From Metarhizium brunneum (Eukaryota > Ascomycota > Sordariomycetes > Hypocreales > Clavicipitaceae): a DNA stretch of 64,000 bases. Of the stretch, positions 11,271 through 20,687 are shown one piece after another. Under the pieces are notes generated by a model. The model was not told the DNA's origin, did no database searches, and saw only the letters and a program-made list of their open reading frames with translations. Numbering within the stretch: the first letter of the stretch is position 1; every line of letters begins with the position of its first letter. The translations under genes were made by a program, and so were the position numbers. Location: NCBI RefSeq assembly GCF_013426205.1, contig NC_089426.1, forward strand, positions 1,426,001 to 1,490,000, written 5' to 3'.

Positions 11271-12013
11271 GAAGAACTCGAAACTAATTGTAAGAACGTT
11301 CCCTGCAATGTACATGCCGTCATCCCGGCGGCTGCTTCCTCACTTCGATAAGAACATGCCGAGAGTAATTTTACATATGCACCGGTTCGGGGTATGTGAT
11401 GACGTTTGAAAGTACATGACAGTATTCAGCACGGGATCTAACATCTTAATGCGCCATGTACATAACACGACAATTAACCAGCTTGTACCCAATGCAATCC
11501 CCATGTTGCAGCAAAGCGGAAGGAAATTCACGTAAATGTTCCCCGGTGTAGCATGTCCCATAATATGACGTCTGGATGGTTTGGCAATGACCGTCGGGGA
11601 GTGTCTAGGCGACCCGCCAGAGAACTGGTATCGAGAGAATTCAGTCACTGAGCAGTGTCCTTGTCTAAGCTCGTGGGTTTGAGTCGGATGAAGAGGCGAA
11701 GATAAAGTGTGAAGTACATGACTTGCTGGCTGGAAGCCGCAGGGTTGTCTCATCTCGTGAGTGACGAGTTGGGCTGCTTCATTCCGTGCATCCGCTCGTT
11801 TCGTCCTTGGTCGGATATCTGTAGCCCAATTCAACCCGGAGTAACTAACCTGCCTGGCTCTTGCATGCCGTGGAAGTCATCGGCACCCCGAGAATAAAGA
11901 GATGCATAGCTCTCGCTACTTGTGTCACTGAATCTGATGTCGGTTTAGGATATGAAAGCAATCGCTTATCAGGCCGTTTCTCCAGTAGCCCGGGAGCCAG
12001 TCCGAGCACAGGA
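11271..12013. other. Intergenic, no gene seen
   Basis: A minus-strand open frame of 164 codons lies at 11340-11834, but it begins with TTG, has no recognisable family and no homologous pattern, so I do not call it. Confidence 0.4.
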
Positions 12014-12967
12014 TCACCTCGCACTATCACCAGTTGCGTCATCTCCATTCTGACTTTTCCCGGCATTTATAACTTCATAGAAGGCGGCAACGTTTTTTGG
12101 CTGTTCGTAGAAGCTATCATAGGCCCATGGGCTAAGGCGTCGCCATATATCCCGCTCGGCTTTGAGCTCCTCGGGATACTTATCGATGTTTGGGTTGCCC
12201 TCGACGGCCTTGAAGAAGGGTTCAAACGGGGGACGATAGGCGAACCACATCTTGGTGTATTCCCAGTACTCAGGGTACCAGCCTGCAGTTTCCCAGTCGA
12301 GAATGCCCCTGATCTTTCCATTGTGGTATTGGATGTTGAACGGATTAAGATCAGCATGAGTGAACTTGACGCGGTATGCGTTTGACTTTCCATGAATTGT
12401 CTTGACCACTGGGTCGTACATCCATTCGTCAAGACGCCCACCAAGGCGCAGGTATGAATGAAAGTCGTCCACATTGTGGAAGGGCCCGAAGGGAAGATTG
12501 CCAATCCGATGGTCCATCAACGATTTTCCATCTATCGACCCGATGAAGCCCTCCTCAGGTGGTTTGAGGCTCCGTAATTGATTAAGATAACCGGCAAGCT
12601 CATCGCCAAATGCCCGAACTTGCTCTGGGCTCATATTCGCGTAGTCGATACCATTGCCTGGAAGTTGTTCCATGAGAATGTTGAAAGCGCCATCAGGCCG
12701 CTCGTATACCTTGTACACCTTCGGCATAGGCACCGACGTATTGGTGCGAACATACTCCATTGCTTCCACCTCGTTTCGGGAGGCATTAAGCTTAATGACC
12801 TTTTTGAATGGTAGGCGGACAACATTCCCCATCCCTCCTCGATTCCTGCCAGGCCAGAGGTACTGGCTGGCCCAGATGCGCAATCGAAGGGATACGGGCA
12901 ACTTGTCTGATCGCATCACCACGCGCCGGGGAGCGATGGTAGTTCTTGATGAGGATGAGGGCGCCAT
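12014..12967 (-). CDS. Aminoglycoside-phosphotransferase (APH) family kinase-like protein
   Basis: A single-exon gene for 317 residues, with ATG at 12967 and no competing upstream start. It has the APH/choline-kinase fold signature: an N-terminal lobe with RLPFKKVIKLNASRNEVEAMEYVR (ATP-binding Lys and Glu helix), a linker ILMEQLPG, the catalytic HADLNPFNI (near residue 203) and metal-binding LDWETAGWYPEYWEY (near 222). Fungal members are abundant, intracellular and mostly of unknown substrate; resistance to aminoglycosides should not be assumed. It lies alone, with gene-free flanks. Confidence 0.88.
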   Translation of the reverse strand: MAPSSSSRTTIAPRRVVMRSDKLPVSLRLRIWASQYLWPGRNRGGMGNVVRLPFKKVIKLNASRNEVEAMEYVRTNTSVPMPKVYKVYERPDGAFNILMEQLPGNGIDYANMSPEQVRAFGDELAGYLNQLRSLKPPEEGFIGSIDGKSLMDHRIGNLPFGPFHNVDDFHSYLRLGGRLDEWMYDPVVKTIHGKSNAYRVKFTHADLNPFNIQYHNGKIRGILDWETAGWYPEYWEYTKMWFAYRPPFEPFFKAVEGNPNIDKYPEELKAERDIWRRLSPWAYDSFYEQPKNVAAFYEVINAGKSQNGDDATGDSAR

Positions 12968-13899
12968 GTTTTTTCTTTTTTTGCGCCAGCTGCTGGATTA
13001 GAGAGGAAAACATGAAAACGTAGAGCTCAACCAACAAGCGTGTGTGCAAAGCATTTCTAGAACAAATATGGACTGGAGCACTTGACAATTTAACGCCCTA
13101 GCTCCAAGGCAACACCTAGGCGCTCGCGCCCCACTAACTTATTAGGCGCCGACCCTAGCATAGCAGTGTAACGTCGAAGCCCGGTGCCTTGTTCCTGCAC
13201 ATCTGGTGCATGTGGCCAGGAGATAGCTAGCCTAAGCCCCTTTTTGCCAAGCCGCTCCATGTCGGGTTTACAGACGACATAGCACAATTAAGCACCCCAG
13301 GACGAGGGGTTGGTGGGAGGGGATGCGATACATTGGCAGGGCGGCAAGTTCGATTATATTTCTAAAAAAAAAGGCCTGATAGTACTTGAAAAGGTGCATG
13401 ATACCGCCCCTAGAATAGGCCTGGGGTTGGAATACTTGCCGTTCACGTTTCGTGAAGCGCCTTGGGTGGCGTTACGTAACATCAAGGAGACGTTATAACC
13501 AACAGGCTTGTTGCATAAGCACGCTGCCTTGGGTCTCTGAGAAGTCAAGTGCTGCCGGCCAAAAGGTTGGGACGCAGAATCTTTCCGAGAGAGTCCATAG
13601 GTATATAAAACGCCACTCAGGCCTACTGCGTTAAGTTTTCTTAAAAGTGTAACCAGTCACTGCGCAATATTTTGCCTTATTATTGCCTGTCACACAGAGG
13701 TATTTAAAAGATACAAGTGGTTGAAGTCTCGTTTTCACCAGTCACGTCCTGAGCTGTGGCTCGCAGCCCTACGCCTTCAAATTCCGAAACATCCCCGTTA
13801 TCTTTCATCATTTCCTCTCCAAGTGAGTTCCGGTGTGTCCGATATCCCTTTTAGTATGAAATTCAAATACCTAACCTAGGTATAAGCCTTCGCTTCGTC
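12968..13899. other. Divergent promoter region, APH-like and 13900 gene
   Basis: No gene seen in 930 bp. It contains TATATAAAA (13602-13610) in front of the plus-strand gene and a pyrimidine-rich leader just before it (13790-13830). Confidence 0.45.
13602..13610 (+). promoter_or_regulatory. TATA-like element
   Basis: TATATAAAA lies about 290 bp upstream of the start codon at 13900, which would imply a long 5' UTR. It is a good match to a TATA box, but use is not shown. Confidence 0.3.
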
Positions 13900-14442
13900 A
13901 TGCCGGGCGGCAAGTATCGGGTTTCGGTTGCAGGCTTCAGACGCGATGGCATCTCTGACGACCCTTCCCTGGAGACAACTTATGGCCACGCCATGTATCA
14001 TTGGGGTATTTGGGTAGAGCCAAAGAACACCCCAGGAGCGGGACGCCTGTATCACGTGGAAGAGCATCCGTCGATGAACAGCGCAGAGGGCGTAATTCCT
14101 GGAGGCTGGAAAATGGAGCCGCGCAACTCTGATGCCCAATCTAGCCGGCGTTTGATCGGGCGGATAATGATTGGCAAGCTCCCGGCCGGCAAGGGTTACC
14201 GCGAGATCGAGGCTCTTCTACGTCAGGTTCCGGCACCAGTCGAAGGCAGTAGTGAGAATTGTATTACCTGGACGATGAATGCGATACGTTTACTTCAGGG
14301 TCAAGAACCGACTCCCTGGGCAGAGGAGTTCAATGTCGAAGAATTCATGGACCACGCTTATAGTCGCATTAAGGGCTGGCACCGTCTGAAAGACTGGTTG
14401 TTCGCCGCCTACAAAGAGAGCTATGTAAAGCGGAAGTTTTGA
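13900..14442 (+). CDS. Hypothetical protein, possible permuted papain-fold (LRAT/PPPDE-like)
   Basis: A single-exon gene for 180 residues, starting at an ATG after a pyrimidine-rich leader. I do not recognise a named family. What is visible is a His in a Tyr-His-Trp-Gly-Ile-Trp-Val-Glu-Pro strand (YHWGIWVEP, near residue 47) and a Cys in SENCITWTMNAIRLLQ (near residue 124) that begins a helix. In circularly permuted papain-like enzymes (NlpC/P60 YiiX, PPPDE, LRAT) a His in an HxGI strand precedes a Cys at the start of a helix, often in an N-C-x-x-[FW] setting, so this order fits. No signal peptide or membrane segment. This fold guess is inference from two motifs only. Confidence 0.6.
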   Translation: MPGGKYRVSVAGFRRDGISDDPSLETTYGHAMYHWGIWVEPKNTPGAGRLYHVEEHPSMNSAEGVIPGGWKMEPRNSDAQSSRRLIGRIMIGKLPAGKGYREIEALLRQVPAPVEGSSENCITWTMNAIRLLQGQEPTPWAEEFNVEEFMDHAYSRIKGWHRLKDWLFAAYKESYVKRKF

Positions 14443-16315
14443 TTAGGTGAACAAGTAGTAGAATTAGGGACTAGTGGACTCTATTTCTGGCTTTCTGATA
14501 GTCGTATATTCACGTTCTGCGTTGGATGATTGACCTTGATGTGCACCTTCGCTCCTTGCGAGGGATTTCTATACTTTAAGATATGAACAAGCTACGGAGT
14601 ACCGTGTCGGATAATTTACTGGAAACCACGCATCTAGAGCTGGGGAGATGGATAATGCTGCCCGCAGTCAAGAGATGGACTACGTGAAGAAGAACCCAAT
14701 GTCGCGATGCTCTTTCTTGTCTGAGGAATGTCGCTGTCCACGACATGTCCAATCGTTTGGGTTCTTGCGGGTTAAAAAAAGAATAGGCTGATGCCGCGTA
14801 TCTCTGACCCTGCCAACTTGGATAAATGGATTGGGTGTACCTTCAAAATGAAAGGGGCCATTTGTGGATGTCTGCCATTTCTCAATGCGCCGGGATTGGC
14901 CTGGATTCAAGATTCGCTGATGCTGCCAGCTGCAGTTTTGTTCAGTCCGATGGATTGACGTTGAATGGCGTTCGCAAATGCTTCAAGGCGTAAATTTCGG
15001 GTACAGGCGCTTGGTCATCCTCATATCGTGCCTCGAAACGCGCATCTCGCTGTTCGCGCTGAAGGGAAATAGACAATACGCATCGACGTACCCTATGCTG
15101 ATAACTTTTGTATTACTTCGGGCCGTGGCGGGTACGTGTTTTCGACATCTGACGTTTGATCAAAGTGCTTCTGTTGACAGATGTTGAAATTTTGGCGGAG
15201 AGGATCCACTCTACCTTGGGAGGAGAGCAGTCCACGTTGTGCAGATCCACCAACCGGATACTTTGTTTCCGTTCTATTTTCTGGTGCCGTTTTGAGGCTG
15301 TGCTGCCAACCATGAGTCCTTGACACGGGAAACAGCTATCCGAATGCACCTCATGCAAACATGCAAAGGTAATCATTGTCTGAATCAAGGTCCATATCAA
15401 TGCTTATTGAGATGCATGTTTCAACCGGAGAGCGCCGAATGCTGTCAACTGACTCGCCAAGACGGACAGCAAGCTCTGGTGATCATGAGGGGAGATCGAC
15501 ACCCGCCCATGTTTCTGGAAATTGAGCCAGATACAACTCAAATGTCGGCTTCAAACATTGAGCATTGTATGTATGTATTGTGGCTAGCAAGTATGGAATG
15601 AAATGATATTCCCCACGGCGATGCTGAGCACCAAGTTTAAACGAGTCAAGTTCTTAGGCCCCGTTGTCATGTGGACATTGCGAAGCCCCTTTGTGCCAGC
15701 ACAATGGAAACCTAGAACACCGTCGTCAGCCCCAGCCGCATGGACGTGTAAACATGAACAAAATTCCTTCCCGGCGATCCGGGACATGGATGACAGGATG
15801 ACAGGATGAAGGATGACATGGAGCTGACAACAAAAGACCGCTAAGAGCGCGGCTATTTGTCCTCCCGTCGACCCTCAGCCATGCTTATTATGCTGATCTT
15901 AGACGCAGCCGACCTGAGCCACATGGATAAGCAACCCACTACAGTCAGGAAACAAATCCAGCCAGCCAATTGGAGTTGTAGAAATGTTTTGCAGGGCAGA
16001 TTTTCTGTTTTTGGAAATGGGTCCAGGCATTGTTGAATTGTTGCATTGTTGCATTGCTGGACATGGGAATAGCTGCGGCAGATATACAAGTTATTCTGAT
16101 AGATGATGTCCTTGCTGTGTTGGGTCCTTGCAAAATGGAGTAGGCCGTGCAAGTCTGTAGAATCGTTGTGATGGGCAGCATGATATAAGACCGTAGCTCT
16201 TCCCATGAATCGAACGAACTGAATCCATCTACATTATCGTCTGAGCCTCAAACCTCTTCAAAGCATTCCAATTCCTCCCAACACAACTCTTACACACTCA
16301 TCTATCTATCCAAAG
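14443..16315. other. Gene-free stretch, 1.9 kb
   Basis: No supportable gene. It contains a TACGGAGTA word (14593-14601) and a short direct repeat of TTGCATTG/TTGAATTG type on the plus strand near 16030-16055. The last few hundred bases should be the promoter of the cupin gene. Confidence 0.45.
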
Positions 16316-17110
16316 ATGCATCTGACTGCCCTCTCTTCTCTCATCCTCTTGGCTGGTGTCACCACCGCTGCTCCCTCCAAGCGAGCAGGAGATTCTGGTG
16401 CCGACATCAATGCCGTCATCCCTCCCGTCGTCAAGGTCAACACTCGCGCCGACAACGTCGACCTTATCGCCAAGCTCATGACTGCCCCAACGCAGGCTGA
16501 CCGGCTCAAGCTCCTGGACCAGCCCGGCGATTTTGTCTTCGACTTCAACGTTGACGACACGGTAGCTGGCTCTGAAGCCAAGGGCAAAGGCGGCGCCACC
16601 GTCGCTGCCACATCCAAGACGTTCCCTGCCCTCGTTGGAAACGGTGCCGCCATGACTGTTGGTTTCCTCGGGCCCTGCGGCATGAACACTCCACACGTTC
16701 ACAATCGCGCCACTGAGCTCAACTTTGTTGCTCAGGGCCGCCTCGTCACCAATTTCGTCGAGGAAAACGGCGCCACGCCCGTCTCAAACACATTGACCAA
16801 GTTCCAGATGGCTGTGTTTCCTCAGGGTGCTATCCATGTTGAGTTCAACCCCGACTGCACGGATACCGTGTTTGTTGCTGGATTCAACAACGCCGATCCT
16901 GGTGTTCAGACTATTGCCCAGAATTTTTTCAGTCTGCGGCCTGACATTGTGAGCTCGACACTCGGTGGTGTGCAGTCGTTGAATGGTGCAGACATTGAGT
17001 CTTTCCGGGGCACGATTCCTGCTAATGTTGCCTTGGGGATTGACACGTGTCTGAACAAGTGTGGTATCAAGCGCAATGCTAAGCGGGACATCAATGAACT
17101 TTTTGCATAG
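16316..17110 (+). CDS. Secreted cupin, germin/spherulin-1-like
   Basis: A single-exon gene for 264 residues. It starts with a clear signal peptide (MHLTALSSLILLAGVTTAAP) with a likely KR dibasic processing site just after it. The cupin-1 barrel follows: motif 1 has PCGMNTPHVHNRATEL, with the two His and the Glu that bind metal (near residue 126), and motif 2 has FPQGAIHVEFNPDC with the third His (near 173). Two Cys pairs may form disulphides. Fungal relatives are called spherulin-1A or RmlC-like cupin; they are extracellular or wall-associated, some induced by stress. No enzymatic activity can be read from sequence. Confidence 0.88.
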   Translation: MHLTALSSLILLAGVTTAAPSKRAGDSGADINAVIPPVVKVNTRADNVDLIAKLMTAPTQADRLKLLDQPGDFVFDFNVDDTVAGSEAKGKGGATVAATSKTFPALVGNGAAMTVGFLGPCGMNTPHVHNRATELNFVAQGRLVTNFVEENGATPVSNTLTKFQMAVFPQGAIHVEFNPDCTDTVFVAGFNNADPGVQTIAQNFFSLRPDIVSSTLGGVQSLNGADIESFRGTIPANVALGIDTCLNKCGIKRNAKRDINELFA

Positions 17111-17750
17111 ATGACTTTTGGGCGGGTTTGGAGCCGATTGGCCTTGTTTCTTGGACTTTGGACGAAGTGATGGCCATGAGCGATCTGATGATGTCATGAT
17201 TAGTTCACGTACATAGTATAGAGTGATTGAGTACAAACCTTTTTTTTTTTTAGTTCAATAGAGTTAGATGAGAAGATTATCTTACCAGCCTGACAGTATG
17301 TTTCGGGTACGTGGAGTTTTTTATGCGCAGCTCTAGATTATGTGATGGCCGTGAGAGACAGCGCCTGCTCTGTTGACGTCGTCTCTAGCTGCTTGCTAGT
17401 GTGTCCAACGCGATCTGGAGTGTAACTTGACACCGCATTCGCAAAAAATAGTAATAATTCATCGGGGTATCAAAGTAAAGGGCACCGAATTGATGGCTTT
17501 TGGATCCCTGCATTATATTCTCAAGACCTGTGTTGCGAATTGCGTCGTTGTAGGGAGCAAGTTGACACTTAACATGTGAAACAGGGCCTCCCTGTCGACG
17601 CGGGGGGCGAAGCTCCGTGACTCCACGTGGATCTGAGTGTCTGATGCTCGTCGGCTGCAGCTGTCATCATCTTCACAACTGTCTTCTGCTCAATACTCCC
17701 ATCTTCCCCAGACCCTTAAGCCCGTTTCGCGTCATGAGACACTACCCGCC
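17111..17750. other. Intergenic, cupin to ankyrin gene
   Basis: No gene seen. The last part is the 5' leader of the ankyrin gene; its first intron begins two bases into the coding sequence (17753). Confidence 0.5.
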
Positions 17751-18523
17751 ATGTGAGCTGCTTTTCTCAATACAATGCATGAATCCCGTGGCTAACCCTG
17801 AATTTCCATTCCAGGATCGACCCGGCCATTCGTCTGCGACGGGCCATTCACGTAGGAGACAGCCTCCTTGCCATACGAATCCTCAAGTCTCATCCACCTC
17901 TCCTCCACAACCCCGATTCATCGCTACCCGGGCTATCCAACTCGAACCTACATCTAGCAGCATCTCTCGGCCACAAGGACATATGTGAGGCTCTATTGAA
18001 AGCCGGCCACGAGGACCCCTGCCCTGCCCTGAACGACAATCATCAAACAGCTTTGATGCTGGCTGCCTCCGCTGGACACTCGGAAGTTGTGCATTTACTT
18101 TGCGAATATGACAGAAGCTGCATCTTGCGACGAGATGTCAGAGGCCGTGACGCCATTATGGAGGCCAGCATGGGCGGCCATGATACTGCGCTCCAGATTC
18201 TTTTGACTTATGTGCCGGGCGGTCCACGTGAAGCGGTCCAGCGGGCCGATTTGGAAGGCAATACAGCTTTACATTTTGCGAGCAGCAATGGGAATTTACT
18301 CGGACTGCGAACTCTCCTCGCAGCCGGAGCCGACGTAGAAAGACGAAACATTTGGAACTGGACTCCTGCTGCATACAGCGCCACCGTGCAATCCGAGGTA
18401 TATCTCAAAGGACTGGTGACTGAGGTCGAGAGACGGCAGCAGTTGAAGAAAGAAATCGAAGCTACCAGGCACAAGAAAGCCGGGGCAGTACGCGTCGTCA
18501 CTGCGGATAGCGACGATGATTAA
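17751..18523 (+). CDS. Ankyrin-repeat protein with intron-split start codon
   Basis: The best model places AT at 17751-17752, an intron GTGAGC...CCATTCCAG (17753-17814, 62 bp), then G at 17815 completing the ATG. The frame then runs without a stop to 18523, giving 236 residues that begin M-I-D-P-A-I-R-L-R-R-A-I. Without splicing the ATG is followed at once by TGA. The body consists of ankyrin repeats, e.g. SNLHLAASLGHKDICEALL, QTALMLAASAGHSEVVHLL, GNTALHFASSNGNLLGLRTLL and a WTPAAYS repeat. A Lys/Glu-rich helix and an acidic tail (TADSDDD) follow. Similar small ankyrin proteins are widespread in ascomycetes; a protein-binding role is likely but the partner is unknown. Confidence 0.82.
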
Positions 18524-19212
18524 CGGGATTTCTCTCTCCTGATGGGCAGGAACGTACAGGCGCCGGGCAAGAATGTTCTGACCCAGACTCGCGACGAATA
18601 GCAAATGATAATGTTAATACCATACCATTCCACACGCCTACGCAGAAAAGTCTGGCCCAATACCCAGCAAACTCAATGGTGCGAGTGCGGTCTGTTGAAC
18701 TGATTTGCTGGCCAATCCCTATCTCTGTGAGACGAAGTGATTGTATCTCACAAGCACACTAGTACATTCCTGGCTGGCAACTCTGAATCTTTGCTTCAGC
18801 TGGCAGTACAACTTGCTTCAATGACAGACGTTCGTTTGCGTGGGACGTTGCTGGGGCGTATAAAGACACGTCTGGTGGAAAATCCAGTTGGATGAGCCAT
18901 CTGATCTACTCACAGATGACAGTCGGGTGATTGGATGCCTTCCGGAAGACGTATTTCCATGGCTGATTAACAACTGGCACGACTTGATCGTCAGAAACCT
19001 GACTCTGAATCAATTGTCTTGACCAGCCCTCGTCTGACTACCAGATCTCTTATCCGTACTCTCGACTCTGACGCACGATAAAGGGGCCGAGTAACCTGTG
19101 TACATCGAATTGCGTTTTATCTCCTCTCTATCATCCCTTGTATCTGTCACTTTTAAACGGAGACTTGATTCCAATATCGGTCTCGTTTTCGTGTGCAAAC
19201 TACTTTAACCTG
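18524..19212. other. Intergenic, no gene seen
   Basis: Contains TATAAAG near 18857 on the plus strand, about 350 bp before the next start. Nothing else recognisable. Confidence 0.45.
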
Positions 19213-19872
19213 ATGCCTGCTTCGCCTCGTGTCCAGCATAGGACCATTGAAGTCGACGAGCATTTCCTTCCGTTTCCTGCAGCCAAGCTCGTTGTCACAC
19301 AATATTTTGCGACTTGCGACGAGACTTTCACCTGTGCGTGGATCATAGTCGGTGCTTTTTACGATCGTCACGGTCGACCTATCTGGAGCACAGAAATACT
19401 GATCAGCCGAATTGACAACGAGTCGGACTCGGACGGCGGTGATTCTACTGGTGATTCCGTCAGCGAGTCTACAGATTCTTGTTACGACGGCGAGGAAGAA
19501 GAATCAGACTCTGGTAAGTAGCACCGAGATGATGCCGCAATGTCACCAGTTTGCTCGCTCTTCCTCGTGGTGGCCTTGCGTTACTTTCATCTGTGTCTGC
19601 CTCATCTCGAACCATACCCGATTGACCCATTTTGCTAACGATTTATAGTGACCGGTTCGGCAGTAGAAGAGAATCTGAACGTCGACTTGCCAGTCTCCCA
19701 CACAGCCTACTCTCATCCATTTCTTCTACCCACACCGGCAGCTCCTATTGCCACGTATATTGCTCCGCCGGCTTGGGATCCGGTTTCTCAAGGGCCAGTT
19801 CCCGGTCACTGGCAGGCAAGCTTCGACGTTGGCTCAGGTCGTTGGGTCCATACCTGGCAACCTCTGTTCTGA
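19213..19872 (+). CDS. Hypothetical acidic/Pro-rich protein, two exons
   Basis: Exons 19213-19513 and 19649-19872 are joined over a 135-bp intron (GTAAGT...TTTGCTAACGATTTATAG), giving 174 residues. I do not recognise a family. The N-terminal 75 residues look globular (EHFLPFPAAKLVVTQYF...TFTCAWIIVGAFYD). They are followed by an Asp/Ser/Glu-rich stretch (SDSDGGDSTGDS...EEEESDS), then a Pro/Trp segment ending in GHWQASFDVGSGRWVHTW. Only 65 bp separate the stop from the next start codon, so this could be the 5' part of the downstream gene. An intron from a weak donor (GTCCAT, near 19850) to the acceptor TTAG at 19910 would join both in frame. Confidence 0.55.
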
Positions 19873-19937
19873 ATACTTTGAATATCTCATCATCGTACGC
19901 CTCCCCTTAGACCACACCTGACGACAGCGTGTACGAA

Positions 19938-20687
19938 ATGTCTGGAGGTTGGAACCCCGTCACCGGCCGTGACCCAAGCGGCACACGTCCGAACCATGCT
20001 CCTTATGGGGCCCCTCTCCCCAGCCAAGGCCAGCCTTATATCTTTCATTCTGGCGGGCCGGGATATAATTTTGGTACAGTACCTCACTACAATACGTGGG
20101 CAGGATTCTCTTACACTATGCCCCCGTTAGCAAATCCGGGAGTGTACCCTGCTAGCTATGGGCCCCAGGCCGGCCCAGCAGGCGGGTATTACACTCAACA
20201 GACGTTTTCATATCAGCCCAACGGAACAGGAAATATCCTCCCACGCCAGCCGCAGCCTTGGCCTGCGATCGATCCCACGATGCCCGCCGCGCAAATGACT
20301 AACTCAACAGGAGGCGTGGGTTGCGAACCCGGCTATAACCTGTTCTTTGCCGCCGAGCACACCAAGGCTCATGTTTTTCGATCCAACATTCCCCCCTGGC
20401 AGCTGCCCGCGACGGCCCAGCTTCCCTTCAAAGCCGTCCACATCCCTTGCAACACGACCTTCGAGGAGTTGCTCAAAGGATTTGGCTGTACTAACCCCGT
20501 GCCGAAGAAGAACAAGGTGTTTGAGATCCAGAGCGCTGGTGGTGGGAAATGGTACAAAGGTCTGGAGGTAAATGGCGGAAACAAGGATCTTGTGAAGAAG
20601 TCGATCAAGGAAATTGGTTGGGATGCCACAAGGACTGGGAATCCACGTGAGAAACCAGTCGTGTGCTTGTGGTTTTGCAAGGACTAA
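19938..20687 (+). CDS. Conserved fungal hypothetical protein, Pro/Gly/Tyr-rich N-terminus
   Basis: An open frame of 249 residues from ATG 19938. The first 130 residues are low-complexity, rich in Pro, Gly, Tyr and Asn (GGWNPVTGRDPSG..., YNFGTVPHYNTWAG). The C-terminal 110 residues are clearly globular: GYNLFFAAEHTKAHVFRS, then IPCNTTFEELLKGFGCTNP and GKWYKGLEVNGGNKDLVKKS, ending PVVCLWFCKD. I recall this C-terminal block from other Sordariomycete predicted proteins without assigned function. The frame is open upstream to 19911, directly after a TTAG acceptor, so it may be the 3' exon of the preceding gene. Confidence 0.65.
   Translation: MSGGWNPVTGRDPSGTRPNHAPYGAPLPSQGQPYIFHSGGPGYNFGTVPHYNTWAGFSYTMPPLANPGVYPASYGPQAGPAGGYYTQQTFSYQPNGTGNILPRQPQPWPAIDPTMPAAQMTNSTGGVGCEPGYNLFFAAEHTKAHVFRSNIPPWQLPATAQLPFKAVHIPCNTTFEELLKGFGCTNPVPKKNKVFEIQSAGGGKWYKGLEVNGGNKDLVKKSIKEIGWDATRTGNPREKPVVCLWFCKD

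Noticed and set aside
11340..11834. Minus-strand frame of 164 codons with a hydrophobic stretch
   Set aside because: Starts with TTG, no good ATG near the start, no recognised domain; composition does not look coding.
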